This document shows positions 1 to 6,159 of a DNA stretch of 16,456 nt, one piece after another. The stretch comes from Solirubrobacterales bacterium (lineage in GTDB: Bacteria; Actinomycetota; Thermoleophilia; Solirubrobacterales; 70-9). The notes under the pieces are model-generated. The model was not told the DNA's origin. It saw only the letters and a list, made by a program, of their open reading frames with translations, and did not search any database. Both the position numbers and the translations under genes were made by a program. Where the stretch lies: contig JASLIG010000097.1 in the NCBI GenBank assembly GCA_030152805.1, forward strand, positions 1 through 16,456, written 5' to 3'. Numbering within the stretch: position 1 is the first letter of the stretch; each line of letters starts with the position of its first letter.

Positions 1-843
1 CCCGGCGGCGCCCGTGGCGCCTTCGGTGGGATGGCCATAGCCCGCTCCGATCTGGTCGCGAGTCAGGTCGAGCATGCCCGGCTCGAGCCGGAGCTGACCG
101 AGGCGCGCCCCGCGGCGCTCCAGCAACGCGGCGGTGCGCCGGGCGAGGCGGGCGATCAGCGGCGGGTCGAGGCGGAGCTGGTCGTTGACCACGACCCCGA
201 CGACGCGGGTGCGCAGACCGGCGAGCTGAAGGCCGGCCGCGGTGCCGCCGGTGCCGACCGGGACGACGACGTGCGCCGGCTCCGGCAGCGAGCCGTCCTC
301 GACCTGGGCGGCGATCTCCAACCCTGCCTCGACGTAGCCGAGCGCCCCCACCGGCGAGGAGCCGCCAGCAGGCAGCAGGTATGGCGGGCGGCCACTGCGT
401 GCATTGCGGGCAAGCAGCCACGGCAGCATCGCCACCGTGCGCGCCTTCGTGTGGGTGCGGTAGATCCGCGCCCCTGAGGCATCGAGCCGGGCGAGCTGGG
501 CCCTTACGTGGTCGTCGATCGGCTGGTCGACCAGCGCCAACGCGGTCTCGAGGCCGTGTTCGCGGGCGTAAAGCGCGGTCGCCAGCCCCCAGTTCGTGCC
601 GAGGCCGCCGAAGGTGAGGATCGATCGCCGTCCGCGCCGTCGTGCATCGGGGATCAACCACTCGAGCTTGCGCACCTTGTTCCCGCCCCACCCGCCCGAG
701 CCAAAGCGGCCGTCCTCCTTCACCCAGATGCCGAGGCCGGCCAACTCGCGGACCGGAGTCGGCCGCTCCGAAAGCACCAAGTGCGGAAGCGTCTCCGCAA
801 GCGCCGGGAAGCGCTCGTGTAGCAGTGGGTAACGCCGGTTCAC
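1..843 (-). CDS. D-cysteine desulfhydrase / ACC deaminase-like PLP enzyme (3' end beyond window)
   Basis: The frame is open from a GTG at 843 to the window edge, giving 281 codons; the C-terminus is missing. An in-frame TGA lies just upstream of the GTG, which limits the start. The N-terminal part contains GGNKVRKLEWL (residues 53-63), the PLP-lysine signature of the ACC deaminase/D-cysteine desulfhydrase family, with K56 as the probable Schiff-base lysine. Next comes TFGGLGTNWG, the substrate/PLP-binding Asn loop. Near residue 195 VPVGTGGTAAGL is the glycine-rich PLP-phosphate site, and GYGHPTEGATGA lies close to the visible end. Such fold-type II enzymes remove sulfide or ammonia from small amino acids (D-cysteine, ACC) in the cytosol. 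The exact substrate cannot be chosen from this sequence. It is followed upstream, on the same strand, by the DUF1801 gene 25 bp away. Confidence 0.85.
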   Translation of the reverse strand, partial: MNRRYPLLHERFPALAETLPHLVLSERPTPVRELAGLGIWVKEDGRFGSGGWGGNKVRKLEWLIPDARRRGRRSILTFGGLGTNWGLATALYAREHGLETALALVDQPIDDHVRAQLARLDASGARIYRTHTKARTVAMLPWLLARNARSGRPPYLLPAGGSSPVGALGYVEAGLEIAAQVEDGSLPEPAHVVVPVGTGGTAAGLQLAGLRTRVVGVVVNDQLRLDPPLIARLARRTAALLERRGARLGQLRLEPGMLDLTRDQIGAGYGHPTEGATGAAG

Positions 844-868
844 GAACGCATGCCGCTGCCTGAATCAG

Positions 869-1270
869 TCAGGCCGTGTTCAGCGCCACGGCCTCGTGGA
901 TGAGCGCCTTCAGCGCCTCCTCGTCGACCTCGTCGCCCTCGTGGAAATCGATCGCACGCCTGGTGTTGCCCTCGAGGCTGGAGTTGAAGAGGCCCGCGGG
1001 GTCCTTCAGCGAGGCACCCTTGGCGAAGGTCATCTTCACGGCAGTCTTGTAGGTCTCCCCGGTGCAGATCATCCCGTCGTGGTACCACACCGGAACGCCC
1101 CTCCATTTCCACTCCTCGACCACTTTGGGATCCGCTTCCTTGATGAGGGCCCGGACCCGAGCGAGCATCTCGCCCCGCCAGTCCCCCAACTCCGCGATCC
1201 TCGCGTCGATCAGCTGAGAGGGAGAATCTCCCCCCTTTGAGCCACTTTCCCCGTTCTTCATGATTGTCAT
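869..1270 (-). CDS. DUF1801 domain protein
   Basis: A small protein of 133 aa. I chose the ATG at 1270 because the family match begins just after it (IDARIAELGDWRGEMLARVR) and a purine-rich GAAAGAAAG precedes it; the longer reading to 1360 would run antisense-like sequence into the VOC gene. Conserved family features are EEWKWRGVPVWYHDGMICTGE (residues 52-72), VKMTFAKGASL and LFNSSLEGNTRRAIDF. DUF1801 proteins adopt a small YdhG-like fold and have no established enzymatic function. There is no signal peptide or membrane segment. The gene lies 14 bp downstream of the VOC gene on the same strand and is probably cotranscribed with it. Confidence 0.85.
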   Translation of the reverse strand: MTIMKNGESGSKGGDSPSQLIDARIAELGDWRGEMLARVRALIKEADPKVVEEWKWRGVPVWYHDGMICTGETYKTAVKMTFAKGASLKDPAGLFNSSLEGNTRRAIDFHEGDEVDEEALKALIHEAVALNTA

Positions 1271-1284
1271 CGCTTTCTTTCGCT

Positions 1285-1692
1285 CTACCCAGTTGGCAGC
1301 TGGTCGATGCGCACCAGATTGCCGGACGGGTCGCGCACGGCGCAGTCCCGCGTGCCCCACGGCTGGTCGGTTGGCTCCTGCACGATCTCGGCGTCCGCGG
1401 CGCGCAGCTTCTCGAAGGTGGCGTCGAGGTCTTCGGTGTGGAAGTGGACACCGTTGAGGGCGCCCTTGGCGATCAGGGCAGCGAGCGCATCCTGGTCGGC
1501 GGGGCTGCCGTTCAGGTAGTTGGTGAGGACGATCGCGACGCCGGGCTGGGAGGCGGCGCCGACGGTGATCCAGCGGAAGTCTCCTTTGGCGACGTCGTTG
1601 CGCAGCTCGAGGCCGAGTGTGTCGCCGTAAAAGGCCAGGGCGAGGTCGGGGTCATGGACCAGGACGAAGCATTGGGAAAGAGTGAGGTTCAT
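1285..1692 (-). CDS. VOC family (glyoxalase/bleomycin-resistance fold) protein
   Basis: A 135-aa protein starting at the ATG at 1692 (MNLTLSQCFVLVHDPD). The VOC pattern is clear: the first beta-alpha unit VLVHDPDLALAFYGDTLGLELRND, a central FRWITVGAA, and the second unit GVHFHTEDLDATFEKLRAADAEIVQEPTDQPWGTRDCAVRDPSGNLVRI in outline. A metal-binding His/Glu set is plausible (H in GVHFH) but the reaction is unknown; the superfamily includes glyoxalases, dioxygenases and drug-binding proteins. Its start overlaps the stop of the AraC-like remnant by 4 bp (ATGA), so it was originally translationally coupled to that regulator. AraC-VOC pairs of this kind are common in actinobacteria. Confidence 0.85.
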   Translation of the reverse strand: MNLTLSQCFVLVHDPDLALAFYGDTLGLELRNDVAKGDFRWITVGAASQPGVAIVLTNYLNGSPADQDALAALIAKGALNGVHFHTEDLDATFEKLRAADAEIVQEPTDQPWGTRDCAVRDPSGNLVRIDQLPTG

Positions 1693-1892
1693 GCCCGCAA
1701 GGCTAGGGGGCCAGGGCCATTGGCGTTTCTCCGATCCCTGCTCGGCTCGAACGAACCGAGCGACGTACACCCCACCGCCATGCAGACCTCGGTGACCGAC
1801 AGGTCCCCACGTCGCAGCAGCGCCTTCGCCCGGTCGATTAGATCGCGGGCGCGGCGCAGGTGCGCGAGGTTGGCGAGCTCCTCCGGCGTCAC
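1689..1892 (-). pseudogene. AraC-family regulator remnant with internal and terminal loss
   Basis: A 67-codon reading frame. Residues 1-21 (MTPEELANLAHLRRARDLIDR, starting on GTG) match the N-terminus of short AraC-type regulators that precede VOC genes in actinobacteria. Residues 22-48 (AKALLRRGDLSVTEVCMAVG then CTSLGSF) match the linker and second helix-turn-helix. The first helix-turn-helix that should lie between them is absent, and after SLGSF the expected STRF-type continuation is replaced by EPSRDRRNANGP. Together this is consistent with two deletions that left the frame open up to the ATGA overlap with the VOC gene. No good ribosome site lies at normal spacing from the GTG. It probably encodes no functional DNA-binding protein; a short functional peptide cannot be excluded. 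Confidence 0.7.
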
Positions 1893-1921
1893 CTGCGAGC
1901 GTAGCGGCGTGCTAGACCCTC

Positions 1922-3823
1922 CTAAGCGAGGGCTCGCACTTGGGTTAGCAACTCGACGAAGAACTGCGGCGCATCGCCAGCCTGCTCAGCGGCCAGGCGG
2001 TAGGCCTCGGCGGATTTCACCGAGATGCCGAGTTTGCCCGCGACCCGGTCACGTGCCTGGATGAAGGCAGGCCAGATGTCGCCGGTGTCGGACTCGCTGT
2101 TGCCGGCGAAGTTGGCGGATTTCTCCCGGACCTCCGCGCTGGGCCACGGCGCGGGAGGCTCCCCACAGAGCGCCAGCAGCTGTTCGTTCTTGGTCGCGAT
2201 TGAAGCGATCGCCTTCTCGCGCGCGTAGTCGCTGAGCTTGTCGCTCGCTTGGAGCTTCGACCTCGCCTGGGCGTCGGCATCGAAGAGGACGAAGGTCGGA
2301 ATCTCGAACTCGGCCAGGATCGCGAGGGCGATTGGAATGATGCTCTTGCCGTGGCAGTTGGCTACGGCGATGCCGTCGTGCTCGAGCGGACGATCTACGG
2401 CGGCGACGGCTTCGAGCATCGCCGCGTCGGTCTTGCCCTCGCAGAGGACCACGGCTTTGGCGAAGACCGCCTGGCTGAGGCTCGAGGCGAGTGTGAGGCG
2501 TACCTGCCGCTCCTGGTCGACCAGCCCCACGGCTTTGAGGGCGCGCTGCACGGCGCCCGGGTCGGTCGCGACCACGGAGGACGCACCCGCGTCGTCGCGG
2601 CTGACGATCCGCAGATCCTCGAAGAGCGCCGGGCGAACGAAGTGCTCGGAGTGAGTGCTGTAAGCGATCTGGGGCGCTCGTGCCTCGCCGTCGGCCCGCG
2701 CCAGGTCCCGGAGGGCGACGGCCAGGGTGCGAGCCTGCAGCGGATGCTGATACAGCTCGGGCTCCTCGATCGCGAGCATCAGCGATTTCGTGGCCGTCGA
2801 TTCCCTTCCTGCGGGATCGCCCCCGGTCAGGGCGTCGGCGAGCTCCTGGAGCACGGCGATGACGAGCGTCCGCTGCAGGCCATGCCCCTGGCGCTCGACG
2901 TCGGTGGGGTAGCCGCCGTCGTTGATGACCTTGACGATCGGTTCGGCTTCGGGCGGGCGAGGCGGCTTCAGTTCCTCCTCCAGCTCGACGGCCGCAGCCG
3001 GAACGTAGTCCCGAACCCGCTCCGTGATGCCGTCGGCGATCTGCTTGAGCGCCTCGTTGCGAGCGGAGCCGAAGATGTCGCTGAGCTTCTCCTGCGTCTC
3101 CCTCTGGAGACGATCGATCTCTTCCTGGGCGGCGATATCGAGGCCGCCGATGTTCGCGAGGAGGCGGTTGAGCGGCGAGCCCCGGCCCAGGCCGAAGGCA
3201 TCGGGGGCATCCGTGTCGGCGCTGACGAAGACGTACTCGAAGCATTCGCGCAGCTTCGGACCGCTGCCGAGGCCGAAAAGATGACCTGCGCCCGCCGGGC
3301 GAAGCTCACACTCACCGGGGTTTTCCCGCTCGTAGCGGTCCATGTGCGCGTCGACCTCGGCGACCGTTTCCGCCATCGGCCGGACGAAGCCGCGCTCCCT
3401 GCCCTCTCGCCTGTAGAGGTCCTGATACAGCTGGCGGCGCTGAGCGCCCTTGGCTTTTCGCGCCCTGTCGAACCCCGCAAAGAAGTGGGCGGACCCGGAG
3501 ACCCTGGCCTCCTTGCCGGGTCGCCAGGAGCGGACGATCGTGGCGGTTTCTCCGGCGCCGAAACGACCGAGCACCGCCCGATCGTGCGATTCGAGGCAGT
3601 CCAAGGTCAAGGTCACCACGATCGCCTCAGCCGCATCTCCTTCCGGATCGCGATGGAGGTCCGCCTCGTCGGGCGGCAACTCGTTGATGCACCAATCGAT
3701 CGCCCGCAGGAGGGCTGACTTGCCGACGCCGCCACTTCCGACGAGTGACGTCAGGTCCCCGAAGTGAATGACCTCGTCCTTGACGCTTCGGTATCCCTGG
3801 ACGTGTGCGGAGGCGAGTCTCAT
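1922..3823 (-). CDS. OLD family ATP-dependent endonuclease (AAA ATPase + TOPRIM)
   Basis: 633 aa from the ATG at 3823 (MRLASAHVQGYRSVKDEVIHF), a typical OLD/RecF-like start; a GTG at 3850 would add nine residues but falls in a GC hairpin. The ABC-type ATPase half has Walker A GSGGVGKS (29-36), a signature-like QGHGLQR (312-318), Walker B LMLAIEEPE (348-356) and a switch His in YSTHSEHF (H391). A helical insertion spans roughly 110-290. The C-terminal TOPRIM half has VVLCEGKTD (E462, D466) and VLFDADAQ (D515, D517), the acidic metal-binding residues for nicking or cleaving DNA. OLD nucleases act in phage defence and DNA repair. No UvrD-like helicase partner (as in Gabija) is adjacent, so a stand-alone class 1 OLD is favoured. 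It lies 62 bp downstream of the tRNA-Lys on the same strand. Confidence 0.9.
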   Translation of the reverse strand: MRLASAHVQGYRSVKDEVIHFGDLTSLVGSGGVGKSALLRAIDWCINELPPDEADLHRDPEGDAAEAIVVTLTLDCLESHDRAVLGRFGAGETATIVRSWRPGKEARVSGSAHFFAGFDRARKAKGAQRRQLYQDLYRREGRERGFVRPMAETVAEVDAHMDRYERENPGECELRPAGAGHLFGLGSGPKLRECFEYVFVSADTDAPDAFGLGRGSPLNRLLANIGGLDIAAQEEIDRLQRETQEKLSDIFGSARNEALKQIADGITERVRDYVPAAAVELEEELKPPRPPEAEPIVKVINDGGYPTDVERQGHGLQRTLVIAVLQELADALTGGDPAGRESTATKSLMLAIEEPELYQHPLQARTLAVALRDLARADGEARAPQIAYSTHSEHFVRPALFEDLRIVSRDDAGASSVVATDPGAVQRALKAVGLVDQERQVRLTLASSLSQAVFAKAVVLCEGKTDAAMLEAVAAVDRPLEHDGIAVANCHGKSIIPIALAILAEFEIPTFVLFDADAQARSKLQASDKLSDYAREKAIASIATKNEQLLALCGEPPAPWPSAEVREKSANFAGNSESDTGDIWPAFIQARDRVAGKLGISVKSAEAYRLAAEQAGDAPQFFVELLTQVRALA

Positions 3824-3885
3824 CGTCAGATGGCGGTCGCGGTGGCCCACCGGCCCCGAGCTCGAGTCCTCTCCTCCTTGTGCGA

Positions 3886-4089
3886 TGCGCCCGACGGGGA
3901 TCGAACCCGCACCGACGGCTTAAAAGGCCGACGCTCTTCAGGGGCTTCGTAGGGTTGGCTTCGAAACGAAGTGACCGCGGTGGCGGTGTGCAGCCGCCGG
4001 CAAGCTGATAGCTCCCGGCTCGATGGCCGCCGACTAAGTCTCTCCACTCGCCCGGGATTTACCCCCTTGACCATTTGAGCTACGGGCGC
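3886..4089 (-). tRNA. tRNA-Lys (UUU) with D-loop interrupted by about 131 nt
   Basis: On the minus strand the 5' part reads GCGCCCG-TA-GCTC-AAATGGTCA (4089-4068) and the 3' part GAGC-G-TCGGC-CTTTTAA-GCCGT-CGGT-GCGGG-TTCGATC-CCCGT-CGGGCGC-A (3936-3886). Joined, they give 73 nt with a perfect 7-bp acceptor stem, 4-bp D-stem (GCTC/GAGC), D-loop carrying the GG pair, anticodon loop CUUUUAA with anticodon UUU (Lys), 4-nt variable loop, a 5-bp T-stem (one G-U) and the canonical TTCGATC loop. The only flaw is a U-U at 27-43. CCA is not encoded. The halves are separated by an insert at the D-loop/D-stem border. The odds of the acceptor and D-stem both matching by chance are very low. Whether the insert is removed is unknown. 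The anticodon could be decoded by normal LysRS; a role in the neighbouring aaRS-rich cluster is only a hypothesis. Confidence 0.8.
3937..4067 (-). other. Structured insert within the tRNA-Lys D-loop (intron-like, type unknown)
   Basis: The ends pair with each other: AGGGG (4067-4063) with CCCCT (3944-3940), closing the insert as one arm. Inside are strong hairpins: GCCGG/CCGGC with an inner AGCT-ATC-AGCT, GGCGG/CCGCC, and CTTCG-TTT-CGAAG. A stretch AAATCCCGGGCGAG followed by GGAGAGACTTAGTCGG resembles the Q and R core strings of tRNA group I introns. However, the insert is too short, has no room for P1-P3 before Q, and shows no S partner. No ORF is contained within it. The exact splice points are ambiguous by one or two bases because of repeated A residues. 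Confidence 0.55.
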
Positions 4090-4101
4090 GCTACGGGGCT
4101 G

Positions 4102-4130
4102 ATCATACAGAATATTTTGATCAATAGAGG
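4102..4130 (-). promoter_or_regulatory. Putative promoter of the tRNA-Lys gene
   Basis: On the minus strand a good -10 hexamer TATGAT occupies 4107-4102, 12 nt before the tRNA 5' end, in an AT-rich island that contrasts with the surrounding GC-rich DNA. The -35 is weak (CTCTAT-like near 4125-4130). The element overlaps the promoter proposed for the LeuRS-like gene on the other strand. Confidence 0.4.
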
Positions 4131-4145
4131 ACTTTGCGGTAGGAT
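4117..4145 (+). promoter_or_regulatory. Putative sigma70-type promoter of the LeuRS-like gene
   Basis: TTGATC at 4117-4122 (-35), a 17-nt spacer, and TAGGAT at 4140-4145 (-10), in the AT-rich island between the divergent tRNA and LeuRS-like gene. Initiation would fall near 4152, leaving a very short leader before the TTG start at 4170. The -35 lies inside the palindrome TTGATCAA (4117-4124), which could alternatively be an operator. Confidence 0.5.
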
Positions 4146-4155
4146 TTTTCGCCAC

Positions 4156-4162
4156 GGAGGGG
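4156..4162 (+). promoter_or_regulatory. Ribosome-binding site fixing a TTG start
   Basis: GGAGGGG at 4156-4162 stands 7 nt before TTG at 4170. It is a strong Shine-Dalgarno sequence at ideal spacing, and no ATG or GTG in frame is as well placed, so it decides the start of the LeuRS-like gene. Confidence 0.7.
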
Positions 4163-4169
4163 CCGAGAA

Positions 4170-6158
4170 TTGGGCACGGAAAAAGAGGATGGGGTCGCCG
4201 AGGGAGTCGGGTCCGAGTCGGGTCAGATCTTGGCGGATGAGGCCCATTGGCAAGAGGTCTGGCGGGACGAGGACGCGTTCGCTTCCCAGGGCGCCGGCGA
4301 TGACCCGGTGCTGGTGCTGGCGGGGGGCGGATCGCACGGCGATTCGCTGACGCTGAGCGAAGCCCGGCAGTACATCGTCGCCGATTTCCACGCCCGGTTC
4401 CACCGCATGCGCGGGGCCGACGTGCTCTTCTCGCTGGGCTTGGGGCCGCCCGCCGCACGGAGTGACAATGGCGAGGCGGGCGAGGACTCGACCCGCCAGC
4501 GCGAGCAGCTCGAAGCCCTGGGTCTCTCCATCGATTGGACCCGGTCGTTCGCGCGCCGCGACCCCGATGCGCACCGCTGGGCCCAGCAGGCTTTCCTCGC
4601 GCTGCACAAAGCTGGTCTCGTCGTTCGCGAGGACGTGCCAACCCGCTGGTGCGAGCGCTGCAGGACCGCGTTGCCGGGGGAGGTGGGCGAGGGTGAGCAG
4701 TGCCCTGTTTGCTCTGAGCCGCTTCGCCGGCTCGCCGCGGGAGCTTGGTTCCTGAAGATGGACGCCGACGCCGCGTCGTCATCGATGACGAGGGCCCTGA
4801 AGGCGATGGCGTCGACCGACCTGGTCGGCCGAACCGAGGGCTGGGAGCTCGACGTGGTGACGACTAACGGCATGCCGATCGCTCTTTTCGCCGAGGATCC
4901 GGACAAGCTCGAGGAGGCCGCGTTCGTCGGGATCTCACCGCGTCACCCGGTGCTCGAGCAGCTGATCGACGACCCCGGGCTGAAGGAACGCATCCAGGGG
5001 CTGCTCCGCGGCGAGCCGGGACCCGGCGGCGCGATCTCCGACACGGGCTTCTGGGTGCAGGTGCCGCCGCTGGACGACCCCCTGCCCCTCGTCGTCACCC
5101 TCGCCGCCGACGCGCGCTTCGGCGTGACCGCGTACCTCGGCGTTCCCTCGGCCAACGCGCAGGACGCCGCCACGACGAAGAACCTGCCTCCTCCTCCCAG
5201 CATGCGCTGGAGCGTTAAAGCGAAGCCCTCGAAACCGCGTCAAGCCGAGCGCTTCAAGCTCAACAGGCTGCCCCTCTCGGTGGGTGAAGCAGAGGGACCG
5301 TCGCTCTCGATCGCGCTGGCCGACGGCGAAGAGGTGCGGCTCGACCCGCTTGTGGCGACCTGGATGGAGACCCTGGTGGCGATCCCGCCGGAAGATCGTG
5401 CCGCCGCCGAGCCCAGCCACCCCGGGATTCAGCGCTGGGTGACGGAGATGCACACCTTCCGTGAGGCCGGCTCCGGCAGCGCCCTGCTCGGCGACCTCGC
5501 GCTGATCGAGGCGCTGGGGGTCAACCGGGAGAACGGGGGCGCGGAGGACGCCGAGGTCCCGCCCCTGGACCTGATCGTTGGGCCGATCGGGGAGGGCGCA
5601 ACTGACCCGACGGAGGAGGCTGACCTCCAGCAGCTGGCGCAGCGGTTCGGCACCGATGCGCTGCGGGTCGCGATCCTCCACGGAAGCGCTCCCACCAAGC
5701 AGCTCGATCGCGCCGAGCTGGAGGCGGCCCTGGCGCCGGCGGCCCGGTTCCTGTCCCAGCTGCGCAGTTACGCGGAGCCGCGCCTGAGCCCGCCCGGCGA
5801 CGCGGCTCCAGATGCCCCGGACGCCGATGACCCGCTCAGGAACCGGTTGCGGAAATGGTGTCGCACGGCGCTCTGGAAGGTGACCGAGAACGAGGAGCGC
5901 CTCGATTCCCACAGGGCGACGAGGAATCTCCAAATCCTGCTCGGGCGCATCGAAGACTTCGAGCGGCAGGCGGTGCAGGAGCGAGGCGAGCTCACCGCGC
6001 AGGACCGCCAGCTGATTCACGAGGCGCTCTGCCTGCTGGTCGGCCTGCTCGCCCCGATCGCCCCTCACCTCGCCGAGGCCCTCTGGAAGCAGGCCGGCAA
6101 CGACGGCCTGGCAACCCGGGCGCCCTGGCCTCGCGGGCTCGACGCCGTCGCCGGGTAG
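4170..6158 (+). CDS. Leucyl-tRNA synthetase-like protein lacking HIGH and KMSKS motifs
   Basis: 662 aa from a TTG start. The class Ia LeuRS scaffold is recognisable: HWQEVWRDEDAF (26-37), the first Rossmann strand VLVLAGGG (47-54), HRMRGADVLF (78-87), EALGLSIDWTRSFARRDPD (115-133), a zinc knuckle with C161/C164/C178/C181, AWFLKMDAD (192-200), a rest of the editing/CP1 region (GWELDVVTTNGMPIALFAED, 224-243), QRFGTDALRVAIL (491-503) and an anticodon-binding helix bundle (about 555-640, including LLAPIAPHLAEALW). Where HVGH should be the sequence reads TLSE (about 61-64), and KMSKS is replaced by VGPIG (470-474). The LeuRS C-terminal domain is missing. It therefore cannot be expected to make leucyl-adenylate by the normal mechanism. 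It is convergent with the transketolase genes, one base apart, and is probably part of the AmCP cluster. It may bind tRNA or an aminoacyl group, or serve as a scaffold; the function is unknown. Confidence 0.85.
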   Translation: MGTEKEDGVAEGVGSESGQILADEAHWQEVWRDEDAFASQGAGDDPVLVLAGGGSHGDSLTLSEARQYIVADFHARFHRMRGADVLFSLGLGPPAARSDNGEAGEDSTRQREQLEALGLSIDWTRSFARRDPDAHRWAQQAFLALHKAGLVVREDVPTRWCERCRTALPGEVGEGEQCPVCSEPLRRLAAGAWFLKMDADAASSSMTRALKAMASTDLVGRTEGWELDVVTTNGMPIALFAEDPDKLEEAAFVGISPRHPVLEQLIDDPGLKERIQGLLRGEPGPGGAISDTGFWVQVPPLDDPLPLVVTLAADARFGVTAYLGVPSANAQDAATTKNLPPPPSMRWSVKAKPSKPRQAERFKLNRLPLSVGEAEGPSLSIALADGEEVRLDPLVATWMETLVAIPPEDRAAAEPSHPGIQRWVTEMHTFREAGSGSALLGDLALIEALGVNRENGGAEDAEVPPLDLIVGPIGEGATDPTEEADLQQLAQRFGTDALRVAILHGSAPTKQLDRAELEAALAPAARFLSQLRSYAEPRLSPPGDAAPDAPDADDPLRNRLRKWCRTALWKVTENEERLDSHRATRNLQILLGRIEDFERQAVQERGELTAQDRQLIHEALCLLVGLLAPIAPHLAEALWKQAGNDGLATRAPWPRGLDAVAG

Positions 6159-6159
6159 C

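Noticed and set aside
31..477. Plus-strand ORF of 148 aa at the left edge
   Set aside because: It is antisense to the well-supported PLP enzyme; its Arg/Gly/His-rich composition is typical of reading a GC-rich gene backwards.
2249..3718. 489-codon plus-strand ORF
   Set aside because: Lies fully opposite the OLD nuclease, whose Walker and TOPRIM motifs are clear; no recognisable domain and low-complexity composition.
1922..3823. Gabija (GajA) assignment for the OLD-family protein
   Set aside because: No UvrD-like helicase gene lies on either side: a tRNA is upstream and an AraC remnant downstream.
3840..3852. Hairpin CGGTG/CACCG as a terminator after the tRNA
   Set aside because: No T-tract follows it on the minus strand, and it sits just before the OLD start codon.
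3937..4067. Complete group I intron or mobile element in the tRNA
   Set aside because: Too short, no P1-P3 region before the Q-like string, no S element, no ORF, and no terminal repeats of an insertion sequence.
3826..4782. 318-codon minus-strand ORF spanning the tRNA
   Set aside because: It crosses the tRNA and the start of the LeuRS-like gene, and the protein is Arg/Pro-rich nonsense; open only because of GC-rich base composition.
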